Source: Bdellovibrionales bacterium (GTDB lineage: Bacteria > Bdellovibrionota > UBA2361 > JAGRAS01). Taken from it: 5,423 bases of DNA. A program made the position numbers and the translations under genes. The stretch is from positions 1-5,423 of the forward strand of contig JAGRAS010000131.1 of NCBI GenBank assembly GCA_020434465.1, read 5' to 3'. This document shows, in pieces, positions 1-5,423 of the stretch (positions within the stretch are counted from its first letter, which is position 1; each line of letters begins with the position of its first letter). The notes beneath the pieces were generated by a model. The model saw only the letters and a list, made by a program, of their open reading frames with translations, was not told the DNA's origin and did not search any database.

Positions 1-2
1 TA

Positions 3-266
3 AAATCAAGATTTGAAGCTATGCCTTGGCATGGAATGATTGAAAGAGCAAAGCCTCATCCAGAACTCCATGATAGATGTAAAAAAGCATTTAGTCGCGG
101 AGAAGAACCAAGTTTAGATGGTCTAGTATCTGACATAGTTACAGGTGAAGGTGCTTTGTCTGACACAGAAAAAAAACTACTTTTCTTAGCACACATTAGG
201 AAACAAATCACACGTGGTCGCCAGGATGGTAATGGGGATAAGATTGTAAAATTAAAAAATGGATAA
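3..266 (+). CDS. Hypothetical protein, probably the 3' end of a gene cut by the window start
   Basis: I do not recognise this protein. The frame is open from the first base available to it (position 3) with no stop before the first ATG at 21. That ATG has no convincing Shine-Dalgarno: a GAAG lies only 2 bases away, which is too close. The gene therefore probably starts before the window; otherwise it is an 81-residue protein starting at 21. The visible part is hydrophilic and rich in charged residues, with no signal peptide or membrane segment. It has a Lys/Arg/His-rich first half, an acidic middle, and a basic helix-like stretch (LAHIRKQITRGR) near the C-terminus. It ends in TAA at 264-266, overlapping the GT9 start by 8 bases, so the two genes are probably translationally coupled. 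It is too short and featureless to assign a role; a small regulator or a C-terminal tail are both possible. Confidence 0.6.
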   Translation, partial: KSRFEAMPWHGMIERAKPHPELHDRCKKAFSRGEEPSLDGLVSDIVTGEGALSDTEKKLLFLAHIRKQITRGRQDGNGDKIVKLKNG

Positions 267-1911
267 ACAAGTTCAACAAAAAGACAATGTACTGCTAGTA
301 AACATCACTAGACTAGGTGATATGCTGCAATCTACACCAACATTAGCAGGAATGAAGTTAGAAAATCCTAATTGTAAAGTTAGTGTTGTAGTAGAAAAAC
401 AATTCGAGGGCATTTGTAAACTCTTACCAAATATTGACAAAATATATCCAGTAGATCTCAGTTATGTTGTTAGAAATATCGATCGAGGTGGGGATGGTAT
501 AATAGATGCCTATGAATATGTAGATGAGTTTGTTGAAGAGCTTAAACAAGAGAACTTTGATTATTGCTTAAATATGTCTTCATCTGCCTACACAGCTTTG
601 TTAATAAAGCTTTTGGGTGGAGTTAGATCGGGAGGTTGGGTATCTGATGAGCAGGGTTATAGGCTAATTAATTCACAATGGGCTAGGCTTTTTGCTACAT
701 CGGTTTTTCACATGAACCGGCAATACAATTCCTTAAATTTAGTAGATGTATTTCGCTGTTCTGCTGAAGTTAATAAACATCCCAATCAACTTTTAATAAA
801 TGTTGATTCTGATGCTACTGCTTATTGTCAGAATTTCATATCGGAGGCTAAATTTACAAATCAGGGGCCCATTATTGCAGTACAAGCTGGAGCAAGCCAA
901 GGTAAAAGGCAATGGGAGGTTTCTTATTTTGTAAGAACTATAAGAACTCTTCTAGATAAATATAATGCACGTATTATTTTAACTGGCGTCGATAAAGAAT
1001 TACCTATTATAAATCCTATAAAGGAAGGTTGTAAGTCTGAAAATGTTGTTGTAGCTGCAGGAAGAACAAATTTATCTCAATTAGCGGCTTTATTAAAACT
1101 ATCTGATGTTTTCTTAACGGGCGATACTGGGCCAATGCATGTTAGTGTTGCGGTTAATACCCCTGTAGTATCTTTATTTTTAGCTTCTGCGTTTGGATTT
1201 GAAACTGGCCCATATAGTGAAGGTAATATTGTGCTGCAACCAGTAATTGCTTGTGGCCCTTGTAATCCAAACAAGTCATGTGCGCGGCCAGATTGTCATA
1301 ATACAATTGAACCTGAAGCCTTGGCTGAAATTGTTATGTTGAGAGCCAATGAAGATATTAGGCATATTCCCAAAGAATTAGCAGATCCAAATAGGGTGAT
1401 TGCGTATAGAAGTTTTTTTGATGAATTTACTTTTTGCGATTTAGAACCAATTAATAATCCTTACCCTAATGAACTTGATACTTATCGCAGAGCTTATAGA
1501 AAGCTTTGGCTTGATGATCTTGGTGGGTTTGTTTCTAAAAATGCTTCAAGTCAAAATATAAGTAAGGGGATGTTAAACATTGTTTCAAACCAAATACCTC
1601 GTTTAAATCTTGTTAGCCAAAAGGCAAAGGAAGGAATAGTGCTAATCAAAAGGCTAATTGATCTAATTAAAAATACTCAAAGTGCCCCAAGATTGCTTGG
1701 TGAAGTAAGTGAGCAACTTAATGTAGTTGATCGAGAGATTGAAGAAATAGGTTTAGAATACAGTCACTTAGGACCTCTCACACGCATGTTTGTATTTTCA
1801 AAAGAGAATCTTTTAGGAACTGATCCCTTAGAACTAGCATCTCAAATGTGGAAGGTTTATGACGATTTAGAAAGAAGATCAGAGAAGTTGAGCATATATT
1901 ACTCAAATTAG
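259..1911 (+). CDS. Glycosyltransferase family 9 (heptosyltransferase-like) with long C-terminal extension
   Basis: Predicted GT-B fold transferase of family GT9, whose known members (WaaC/WaaF) move ADP-heptose onto lipid-linked or protein acceptors at the cytoplasmic face of the membrane. Residues 11-27 carry the family N-terminal signature VNITRLGD...TP, with Asp21 at the position of the catalytic acid/base in heptosyltransferases. The second half-domain begins near residue 204 (IIAVQAGAS), followed by Lys216-Arg217 and Trp219, and by the nucleotide-binding DTGPMH motif at 289-294. A four-cysteine cluster, C-x2-C-x5-C-x4-C at about 332-346, is common in the family. The catalytic unit ends near residue 360. 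About 190 further residues (about 1336-1911) are mostly predicted helical and have no counterpart in the usual protein of about 350 residues. The start at 259 puts the signature 11 residues in, as usual. No clear Shine-Dalgarno precedes it, so coupling to the upstream gene is likely. Donor and acceptor cannot be read from sequence: lipopolysaccharide core or flagellin/surface glycan are both possible. Confidence 0.9.
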   Translation: MDKQVQQKDNVLLVNITRLGDMLQSTPTLAGMKLENPNCKVSVVVEKQFEGICKLLPNIDKIYPVDLSYVVRNIDRGGDGIIDAYEYVDEFVEELKQENFDYCLNMSSSAYTALLIKLLGGVRSGGWVSDEQGYRLINSQWARLFATSVFHMNRQYNSLNLVDVFRCSAEVNKHPNQLLINVDSDATAYCQNFISEAKFTNQGPIIAVQAGASQGKRQWEVSYFVRTIRTLLDKYNARIILTGVDKELPIINPIKEGCKSENVVVAAGRTNLSQLAALLKLSDVFLTGDTGPMHVSVAVNTPVVSLFLASAFGFETGPYSEGNIVLQPVIACGPCNPNKSCARPDCHNTIEPEALAEIVMLRANEDIRHIPKELADPNRVIAYRSFFDEFTFCDLEPINNPYPNELDTYRRAYRKLWLDDLGGFVSKNASSQNISKGMLNIVSNQIPRLNLVSQKAKEGIVLIKRLIDLIKNTQSAPRLLGEVSEQLNVVDREIEEIGLEYSHLGPLTRMFVFSKENLLGTDPLELASQMWKVYDDLERRSEKLSIYYSN

Positions 1912-1916
1912 AACTG

Positions 1917-1924
1917 AAAGGAGA
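1917..1924 (+). promoter_or_regulatory. Strong Shine-Dalgarno for the 197-residue protein
   Basis: AAAGGAGA sits between the GT9 stop (TAG, 1909-1911) and the next gene, and is the best ribosome-binding site in the window. The GGAG core (1920-1923) is 4 bases from ATG 1928 and 7 bases from the in-frame GTG that directly follows it at 1931. The second spacing is closer to optimal, so the true initiator could be either codon; the protein would differ by one residue. Confidence 0.8.
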
Positions 1925-1927
1925 CGG

Positions 1928-2521
1928 ATGGTGTCTATATTAATTAATGGAGATGAATCAGGTATATCTGGCGAAGGCTTACCTAAGTTTGCCGATCTAG
2001 TTGAACTTATTAAAAGTACAATTGATCCAGATCATATGATCACATCTATTTTAGTAAATGGTAAAGAGTTAGCTGACGACGATTGGATGGCTCCTATGAG
2101 TCGATTTGATAACACAAGTATTGTCGAAATTGAAACTGGAATGCCGTCAACATTTGTTGCTGAAAGAATGGGAACTGCGGCTGATATTATAAGCAATTGC
2201 TACATGCAATTTAGAGAATGTAGAAAATTATTTCAGGCAGGTAATATGCAAGCTGCAAATGAAAAGCTTAGTGCTGCTGTATATACTTTGAAAGCTTTTT
2301 TTGACTGGTATGCTTCAATGATGGCTTTAATTAGTCAAGAAGAGCAGCAGAAATACGGTATCACAACTGAAATTGGGAACATTGCTGAAATTTGCAAAAA
2401 AATTGTTGAACAGCAAATGTATCAATCTTGGTGGACTTTAGGGGAAACACTAAAGACTAGTCTTGAACCGGAATTGGATAGGTTAGAAGATCGCTGTAGA
2501 GAGTTTACTAGCGCTCAGTAA
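1928..2521 (+). CDS. Hypothetical two-domain protein: beta-grasp-like N-terminus plus helical domain
   Basis: I cannot name this 197-residue protein. Residues 1-72 alternate strand and helix in a way that suggests a small beta-grasp (ubiquitin-like) fold: strand VSILING, helix FADLVELIKSTI, strand ITSILVNGKEL, and a last strand SIVEIETG. Residues 73-197 look all-helical, with a region FRECRKLFQAGNMQAANEKL (about 95-114) resembling helical-bundle segments, then an aromatic stretch (AFFDWYASMM). No signal peptide, transmembrane segment, or catalytic motif is visible, so a cytoplasmic binding or adaptor role is more likely than an enzyme. It lies 16 bases after the GT9 gene in the same direction with its own strong ribosome-binding site, so it is probably co-transcribed and perhaps a partner of that enzyme. 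I have an impression that similar proteins occur near flagellar genes in other bacteria, but cannot verify this here. It is the last gene of the + strand operon. Confidence 0.8.
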   Translation: MVSILINGDESGISGEGLPKFADLVELIKSTIDPDHMITSILVNGKELADDDWMAPMSRFDNTSIVEIETGMPSTFVAERMGTAADIISNCYMQFRECRKLFQAGNMQAANEKLSAAVYTLKAFFDWYASMMALISQEEQQKYGITTEIGNIAEICKKIVEQQMYQSWWTLGETLKTSLEPELDRLEDRCREFTSAQ

Positions 2522-2522
2522 G

Positions 2523-2551
2523 TTCAAATTAAAGTTTGAAGAGATTTTTTT
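2523..2551 (+). terminator. Weak possible intrinsic terminator of the GT9 operon
   Basis: Directly after the stop codon, TTCAAA (2523-2528) pairs with TTTGAA (2535-2540) around a 6-base loop. Four bases later comes a run of seven T (2545-2551). Position and T-run fit a terminator, but the stem is only 6 bp with a single G-C pair, so it would be unstable. Rho-dependent or downstream termination remains possible. Confidence 0.35.
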
Positions 2552-2557
2552 AATTTT

Positions 2558-2591
2558 GTCATTTGTATCTTTTTAAGAAAAGATGAATGAC
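2558..2591. repeat. Long imperfect hairpin in the gap
   Basis: An outer stem GTCATTT/GAATGAC (2558-2564 with 2585-2591; the innermost pair is T-G) and a perfect inner stem ATCTTTT/AAAAGAT (2567-2573 with 2578-2584) are separated by a 2-base bulge on the left arm (GT) and closed by a TAAG tetraloop. This gives 14 pairs in 34 bases. No T-run follows on either strand, so it does not look like an intrinsic terminator. It could protect the 3' end of the upstream transcript after termination or processing, or be the first stem of a structured RNA. Confidence 0.6.
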
Positions 2592-2659
2592 GCAAGTAGA
2601 TCAACCATAAGACATAAATAGAATCTAAACCTAGTAACCTCCCCCAATTCAACCCCACA

Positions 2660-2700
2660 CTCGATGCAATGCCTGTTTTAAAGATAGCCATTCCATCGAG
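2660..2700. repeat. Inverted repeat with two-part stem
   Basis: CTCGATG (2660-2666) pairs perfectly with CATCGAG (2694-2700). After a C-C mismatch, AATG (2668-2671) pairs with CATT (2689-2692), leaving a 17-base loop. This is the most GC-containing stem in the gap. No T-run follows on either strand, which argues against a terminator; an RNA structural element or a protein-binding palindrome fits better. Confidence 0.55.
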
Positions 2701-2707
2701 CGTAGAG

Positions 2708-2738
2708 AAAATCCTTAAAAAACCTTAAATAACCAAAA
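2708..2738. other. Phased A-tracts, possible intrinsically curved DNA
   Basis: A-rich tracts centred near 2709.5, 2719.5 and 2729.5 are spaced exactly 10 bases apart; the last two lie in near-tandem 10-mers CCTTAAAAAA and CCTTAAATAA (2713-2732). A further AAAA follows at 2735-2738. A-tracts in helical phase bend DNA, and such bends are often found upstream of promoters. The next start codon is about 140 bases downstream. The reading as a bend is inference; the spacing is directly visible. Confidence 0.35.
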
Positions 2739-2764
2739 TTTCACTTACGCCACTCAAAATTAAG

Positions 2765-2804
2765 ACTCTAAAATTGTAAAATCGATGCTCAATAAGTTTA
2801 GAGT
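2765..2804. repeat. Inverted repeat upstream of the 2880 gene
   Basis: ACTCTAAA (2765-2772) pairs perfectly with TTTAGAGT (2797-2804). Immediately inside, ATTG (2773-2776) pairs with CAAT (2790-2793) with a 3-base bulge on the right arm, leaving a 13-base loop that contains TCGATGC, a heptamer also present in the previous inverted repeat (2661-2667). It ends about 75 bases before the start codon, so it could be an operator, a leader hairpin, or part of a small RNA. No good T-run follows it. Confidence 0.5.
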
Positions 2805-2879
2805 TGTTTATTAGACCCTTTGCTTGATAAACTATAGAAGCACTTATCCTAGTTAATCTTGTAAGTATTTGATTGTGAT

Positions 2880-3755
2880 ATGAAAAACATCTTAATAGCT
2901 ACATCAATTAGCCCAAAAAATATTGAAAAACAAATTGAGTCATTTTCTACCTGGGATGCTTTAGGTGGTAGAATTGTTAGTCTGAATCATGAAGAAGAAT
3001 TTGATTCTATCTCTACAAAAGTTCCTTTTGAAGTAGTAAAAGCTGATAGATCTGCAAAAACATTACTCGGAAAACCTTTTATTTTTATTGATTCTTTTCT
3101 TGACTTATTCAAGCAATCACCAGAAAGCCATTTAATGATTGTAAATTCTGATATTTACTTATCGGAACCAGCTAGAATGAGACAGATAATTGAAGAAGTT
3201 GATGCTGATTTATTTTTTGGCCAAAGAGTAGATGTTGAACGACCCGATTCTACTGAAGGTGATTTGTTTGGTGGATTTGACTATTTTTTGCTTACAAAAG
3301 ATGCAATTCAACTTTATCCTAAGTCTGATTTTTGCATGGGTGCGCCCTGGTGGGATCACTGGATGCCAATTGTGCCACTGGTAAAAGGTAAAAGAGCTGT
3401 GCTTTGTAGTGAACCTTTAGTTCTGCATATAAAACATGAAAGTGCGTGGGGGCTTGATCCATTATTAATTTTGGGTTGGCATATGGCGTATCATTTGAAG
3501 AATTTTTGGGGAGATTTATCTGAGAAGTTTACAAAATATACTCGTAGTGATTCAGAAGCTATCGCCTATCATTTTGGTTCATTTTTTGTACAATATTTCT
3601 TAACTCGCCAAAATATTGATTGGAATTGTTATCCAAATTTAGATCAGATATCAACAGATTTAAAAAATACAATAAGCTGGAATGCAACAGATATTTTTCC
3701 TGTTCTCACGCTAGACTTCGTGATGCGTGCCGTAGAAAGATACGATTTAATTTAA
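2880..3755 (+). CDS. Putative GT-A fold glycosyltransferase (nucleotide-sugar transferase-like)
   Basis: This 291-residue protein is most likely a single-domain, soluble, metal-dependent nucleotide-sugar transferase, but the family assignment is tentative. It opens with a strand MKNILIATSI and a Rossmann-like alternation. LMIVNSDIYL (85-94) places Asp91 at the end of a hydrophobic strand, in the style of the GT-A DxD metal site. GGFDYFLLT (131-139) and GAPWWDHWMP (154-163) resemble the acceptor/catalytic region of GT-A enzymes, where an Asp follows aromatic residues. LVLHIKHES (180-188) could supply a His metal ligand near the end of the core. The C-terminal 100 residues are aromatic-rich and partly helical. 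There is no signal peptide or membrane helix. No Shine-Dalgarno precedes ATG 2880, as the whole upstream gap lacks GG. The gene converges on the minus-strand glycosyltransferase 21 bases away. Donor sugar and acceptor are unknown; a role in the same surface glycan is inferred from neighbours. Confidence 0.75.
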   Translation: MKNILIATSISPKNIEKQIESFSTWDALGGRIVSLNHEEEFDSISTKVPFEVVKADRSAKTLLGKPFIFIDSFLDLFKQSPESHLMIVNSDIYLSEPARMRQIIEEVDADLFFGQRVDVERPDSTEGDLFGGFDYFLLTKDAIQLYPKSDFCMGAPWWDHWMPIVPLVKGKRAVLCSEPLVLHIKHESAWGLDPLLILGWHMAYHLKNFWGDLSEKFTKYTRSDSEAIAYHFGSFFVQYFLTRQNIDWNCYPNLDQISTDLKNTISWNATDIFPVLTLDFVMRAVERYDLI

Positions 3756-3780
3756 AAAACAAAAGTTGAGTTTTACTCAA
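3756..3780 (-). terminator. Intrinsic terminator of the minus-strand glycosyltransferase gene
   Basis: Read on the minus strand, TTGAGT and ACTCAA (3775-3780 and 3766-3771) form a 6-bp stem with an AAA loop, followed by CTTTTGTTTTTT, a classical T-run. The TGA stop codon (3779-3777) lies inside the left arm of the stem, so termination is immediate. On the + strand the same hairpin is followed by AGTAATAAAG, so it should not stop transcripts from the 2880 gene efficiently. Confidence 0.75.
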
Positions 3781-5423
3781 AGTAATAAAGATACAGGATT
3801 CAAGTTTTGCATAGATTGATTTTTGGAAAAATCAGAATCTTTTTTAGTTATTCTTCTAAAATATGATTCGTATCTATCTGCCATTGCAGTTACAGTATAC
3901 TCTTGTTCATAAATTTCACGAGCGTTTTTTGAGATATTTACACGAAGTTCTGGGTTGTTAATTAAAAGCTCTAGTTTTTCTTTAAGTGAAAAAGAGTCTC
4001 CTGGTTCAACTAATAAACCAGTCTGGTTTTCTCTTATTATTTCAATGATTCCACCGGCTCTTGAGCCTATTACTGGCTTTGTAAATCGCATAGCTTCCAA
4101 ATAAATCAATCCAAAAGACTCAAATCTTGATGGTGCTACAAAAATGTCACAATTTGCATAAAGTTGATTCAAAGTTGAGTCATCGACTTCTCCAGTAAAA
4201 TTCACTCTTGAAAACCAATCTAAGTTTTTAAATTGAGATTCAAATGCTTCGCGGTAGCTCAGCCCGTTTGCAAGTCTATAGCTAGAGCTACCTACAATAT
4301 TAAATTCTACGTTTGGATAGTCTAATAAGATATCAGGGATTACAGAGAGTAAGATATCTATGCCTTTTCTTGGTTCTAATCTACCAACGTATAAGATTTG
4401 AATTTTATCATCTTTTCTTAGAGCACTAAAATCATTTGAGCAATCTTTTATACCTAATGGAAGAATTTCAACATCTTTTTTATCAATCTCGGTTCCATAA
4501 TAAGTTGGCATTGCTTGGCAAATTGCATCACTAATTCCTAGAATATATCTGGTTTTGTCTAGTAGCCAAGCTTCACCCTTAATCATGTTTAAAACTACAT
4601 ATTCCCAGAACTCTTTATTTGCTTTCCATTCAGGGTGACTTTCAATCATAGTTTTAAAGGTAGTTTGCAATGAAGTGACCGTTAGAAAGTTTTCATCATT
4701 TACACAAAAAAGTCCTTCAAGATCATAAATTGGGGCATGAATAATATCTACTTTGTGATGTTGATTGATTCTTTGTACCTCTTTATATACAGCGTAGCTA
4801 TGATTTTTTATCCAGTCAGGGAGTGTTAAATTGTCCTTTAGCAGACTCATATCAGCAGCTTTAGGTAGTAGACGGTGTACCCACACTCCCTCCTCATAAT
4901 CAACACTATTTATTGTATCGCTCTTAGTTAAAACATGAATATCATGACCACGACGAGAAAGTTCTACTGCTAATTCATGAGTCCATCTACCTATGCCTCC
5001 ACAGACTTTGGGAGGGTAATTTTGTGATAATAAACAAATTACCATTTTTTGTTTATTTTCTTTTCTAGTTTTTACTCTTTTGAAGTTTTTCTCAGGATTA
5101 TTAATTTTTGAGATATCAATAAATTTTCTTGTTTCAAAATTTTCTGCAGCAATTTCTCCTTCTTTCCAGCCCTTATCAATCAATGCCAATCTTTCATTTT
5201 TTTCTTTCTCGCTGATTAGTGATCTATCGTAAGCATCATGTAAATTTAATCTAAACTCTTCAATTTCTGGTTGAAGTAAAAGTTCAGTTTCTTCTGGAGT
5301 ATATATTCCTTTTGAATTAATTTTCGCATAGTAAACCTGACTTCTAGTCATCATGTAATAATTACGAACTTGACTAGGTGCCCCTTTGTGGTGAACAAAG
5401 GCATTTGGAACTACTTTAATTTT
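3777..5423 (-). CDS. Glycosyltransferase, GT4 domain preceded by GT2-like tail; 5' end outside window
   Basis: The C-terminal unit, from about Met codon 5045 to the stop, is a GT-B fold family GT4 transferase. It has a glycine-rich N-terminal loop NYPPKVCGGIGRW, then VGRLEPRKGID with the conserved Arg and Lys that hold the donor phosphates, and the E-x7-E motif FESFGLIYLE near 4119. GT4 enzymes are retaining and use nucleotide-activated sugars. Upstream of this unit the frame stays open to the window edge. The first in-window ATG (5354) and the Met at 5045 both lack a Shine-Dalgarno, so neither looks like the start. The residues before 5354 (VPNAFVHHKGAPS, then RNYYMMTRSQVYYAK) look like the end of a GT2 rhamnosyltransferase-type domain, followed by a charged helical segment of roughly 90 residues. 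I infer a GT2-GT4 fusion able to make two successive linkages. Such enzymes build surface polysaccharides or protein glycans in the cytoplasm. From 5354 alone it would be 525 residues, long for a single GT4. Confidence 0.85.
   Translation of the reverse strand, partial: KIKVVPNAFVHHKGAPSQVRNYYMMTRSQVYYAKINSKGIYTPEETELLLQPEIEEFRLNLHDAYDRSLISEKEKNERLALIDKGWKEGEIAAENFETRKFIDISKINNPEKNFKRVKTRKENKQKMVICLLSQNYPPKVCGGIGRWTHELAVELSRRGHDIHVLTKSDTINSVDYEEGVWVHRLLPKAADMSLLKDNLTLPDWIKNHSYAVYKEVQRINQHHKVDIIHAPIYDLEGLFCVNDENFLTVTSLQTTFKTMIESHPEWKANKEFWEYVVLNMIKGEAWLLDKTRYILGISDAICQAMPTYYGTEIDKKDVEILPLGIKDCSNDFSALRKDDKIQILYVGRLEPRKGIDILLSVIPDILLDYPNVEFNIVGSSSYRLANGLSYREAFESQFKNLDWFSRVNFTGEVDDSTLNQLYANCDIFVAPSRFESFGLIYLEAMRFTKPVIGSRAGGIIEIIRENQTGLLVEPGDSFSLKEKLELLINNPELRVNISKNAREIYEQEYTVTAMADRYESYFRRITKKDSDFSKNQSMQNLNPVSLLL

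Larger units (their letters stand above)
2522..2879. other. 358-base non-coding gap with strong C over G bias on the + strand
   Basis: No open reading frame of useful length is seen on either strand. The + strand has no GG dinucleotide at all but about 20 CC dinucleotides, including a CCTCCCCC run at 2638-2645 and ACCCC nearby. It holds a weak possible terminator right after the upstream operon, three inverted repeats (2558-2591, 2660-2700, 2765-2804), a run of 10-base-phased A-tracts (2708-2738), and AT-rich sequence before the next gene. It must contain the 3' end of the operon transcript and the promoter of the 2880 gene, and could also hold a small RNA or a long structured leader. No known riboswitch class was recognised. 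Confidence 0.6.

Noticed and set aside
1077..1274. 65-codon open frame on the minus strand
   Set aside because: It lies fully inside the GT9 gene, opposite its DTGPMH and cysteine motifs, has no ribosome-binding site, and its translation shows no domain.
2570..2642. Short minus-strand gene after GGAGG (2638-2642)
   Set aside because: The ATG codons following it lead to stops within 4 and 11 codons.
2630..2658. G-quadruplex on the minus strand (GGGG, GGGGG, GG, GG)
   Set aside because: Two of the four G-runs are only two bases long, so at best a weak two-layer structure.
2660..2804. CRISPR array or attachment site based on the repeated TCGATGC heptamer
   Set aside because: Only two short copies, no regular spacers, no nearby integrase, Cas or tRNA gene.
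2822..2830. GCTTGATAA resembling a flagellar sigma-28 -10 box
   Set aside because: No matching -35 box at the right distance; the nearest TAAGTTT is about twice too far away.
2804..2838. Promoter for the 2880 gene: TTGTTT (2804-2809) with GATAAA (2826-2831) at 16 bases, or TATAGA at 2833-2838
   Set aside because: Each box matches the sigma-70 consensus only partly, TATAGA has no partner at good spacing, and AT-rich sequence gives many such matches. A promoter must lie in the gap or further upstream, but I cannot place it.
3766..3780. Bidirectional terminator serving both convergent genes
   Set aside because: A T-run follows the stem only on the minus strand; the + strand continues with AGTAATAAAG.

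Overview
The window is a low-GC bacterial segment built around glycosyltransferases. Three different folds or families appear within 5.4 kb: a GT9 (heptosyltransferase-like) protein, a small putative GT-A type enzyme, and a GT4 enzyme joined to what looks like a GT2 tail. Together they suggest a cell-surface or flagellin glycosylation locus of a bacterium. The sequence has no marker gene that fixes the taxon. A flagellar setting is an inference from the general look of the gene set (long GT9 plus a small two-domain helical partner), not something shown directly.

Layout. Positions 3-2521 (+ strand) hold a tight three-gene operon: the end of an unrecognised small or truncated gene, a 550-residue GT9 protein that overlaps it by 8 bases, and, 16 bases further on, a 197-residue protein with a beta-grasp-like N-terminus and a helical C-terminus, preceded by the only strong Shine-Dalgarno sequence in the window. 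Positions 2522-2879 are a 358-base gap with no gene. It contains no GG dinucleotide but about 20 CC dinucleotides on the + strand, three perfect-core inverted repeats, a CCTCCCCC tract, and A-tracts spaced 10 bases apart. It may be a structured leader or a small RNA. Positions 2880-3755 (+) encode a 291-residue putative GT-A type transferase. Positions 3777-5423 (-) are the 3' part of a large convergent gene. A clear intrinsic terminator for this minus-strand gene overlaps its stop codon.

The minus-strand gene is longer than its first in-window ATG (5354) suggests. The frame stays open to the window edge, and the extra residues look like the end of a GT2 (rhamnosyltransferase-like) domain. 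The gene is therefore most simply read as a GT2-GT4 two-domain glycosyltransferase cut off by the window.

Working model (inference): the GT9, GT-A and GT2-GT4 enzymes each add a sugar to a shared surface glycan or glycoprotein, and the 197-residue protein is a partner made together with the GT9 enzyme. No transposase, tRNA, rRNA or CRISPR array was seen.
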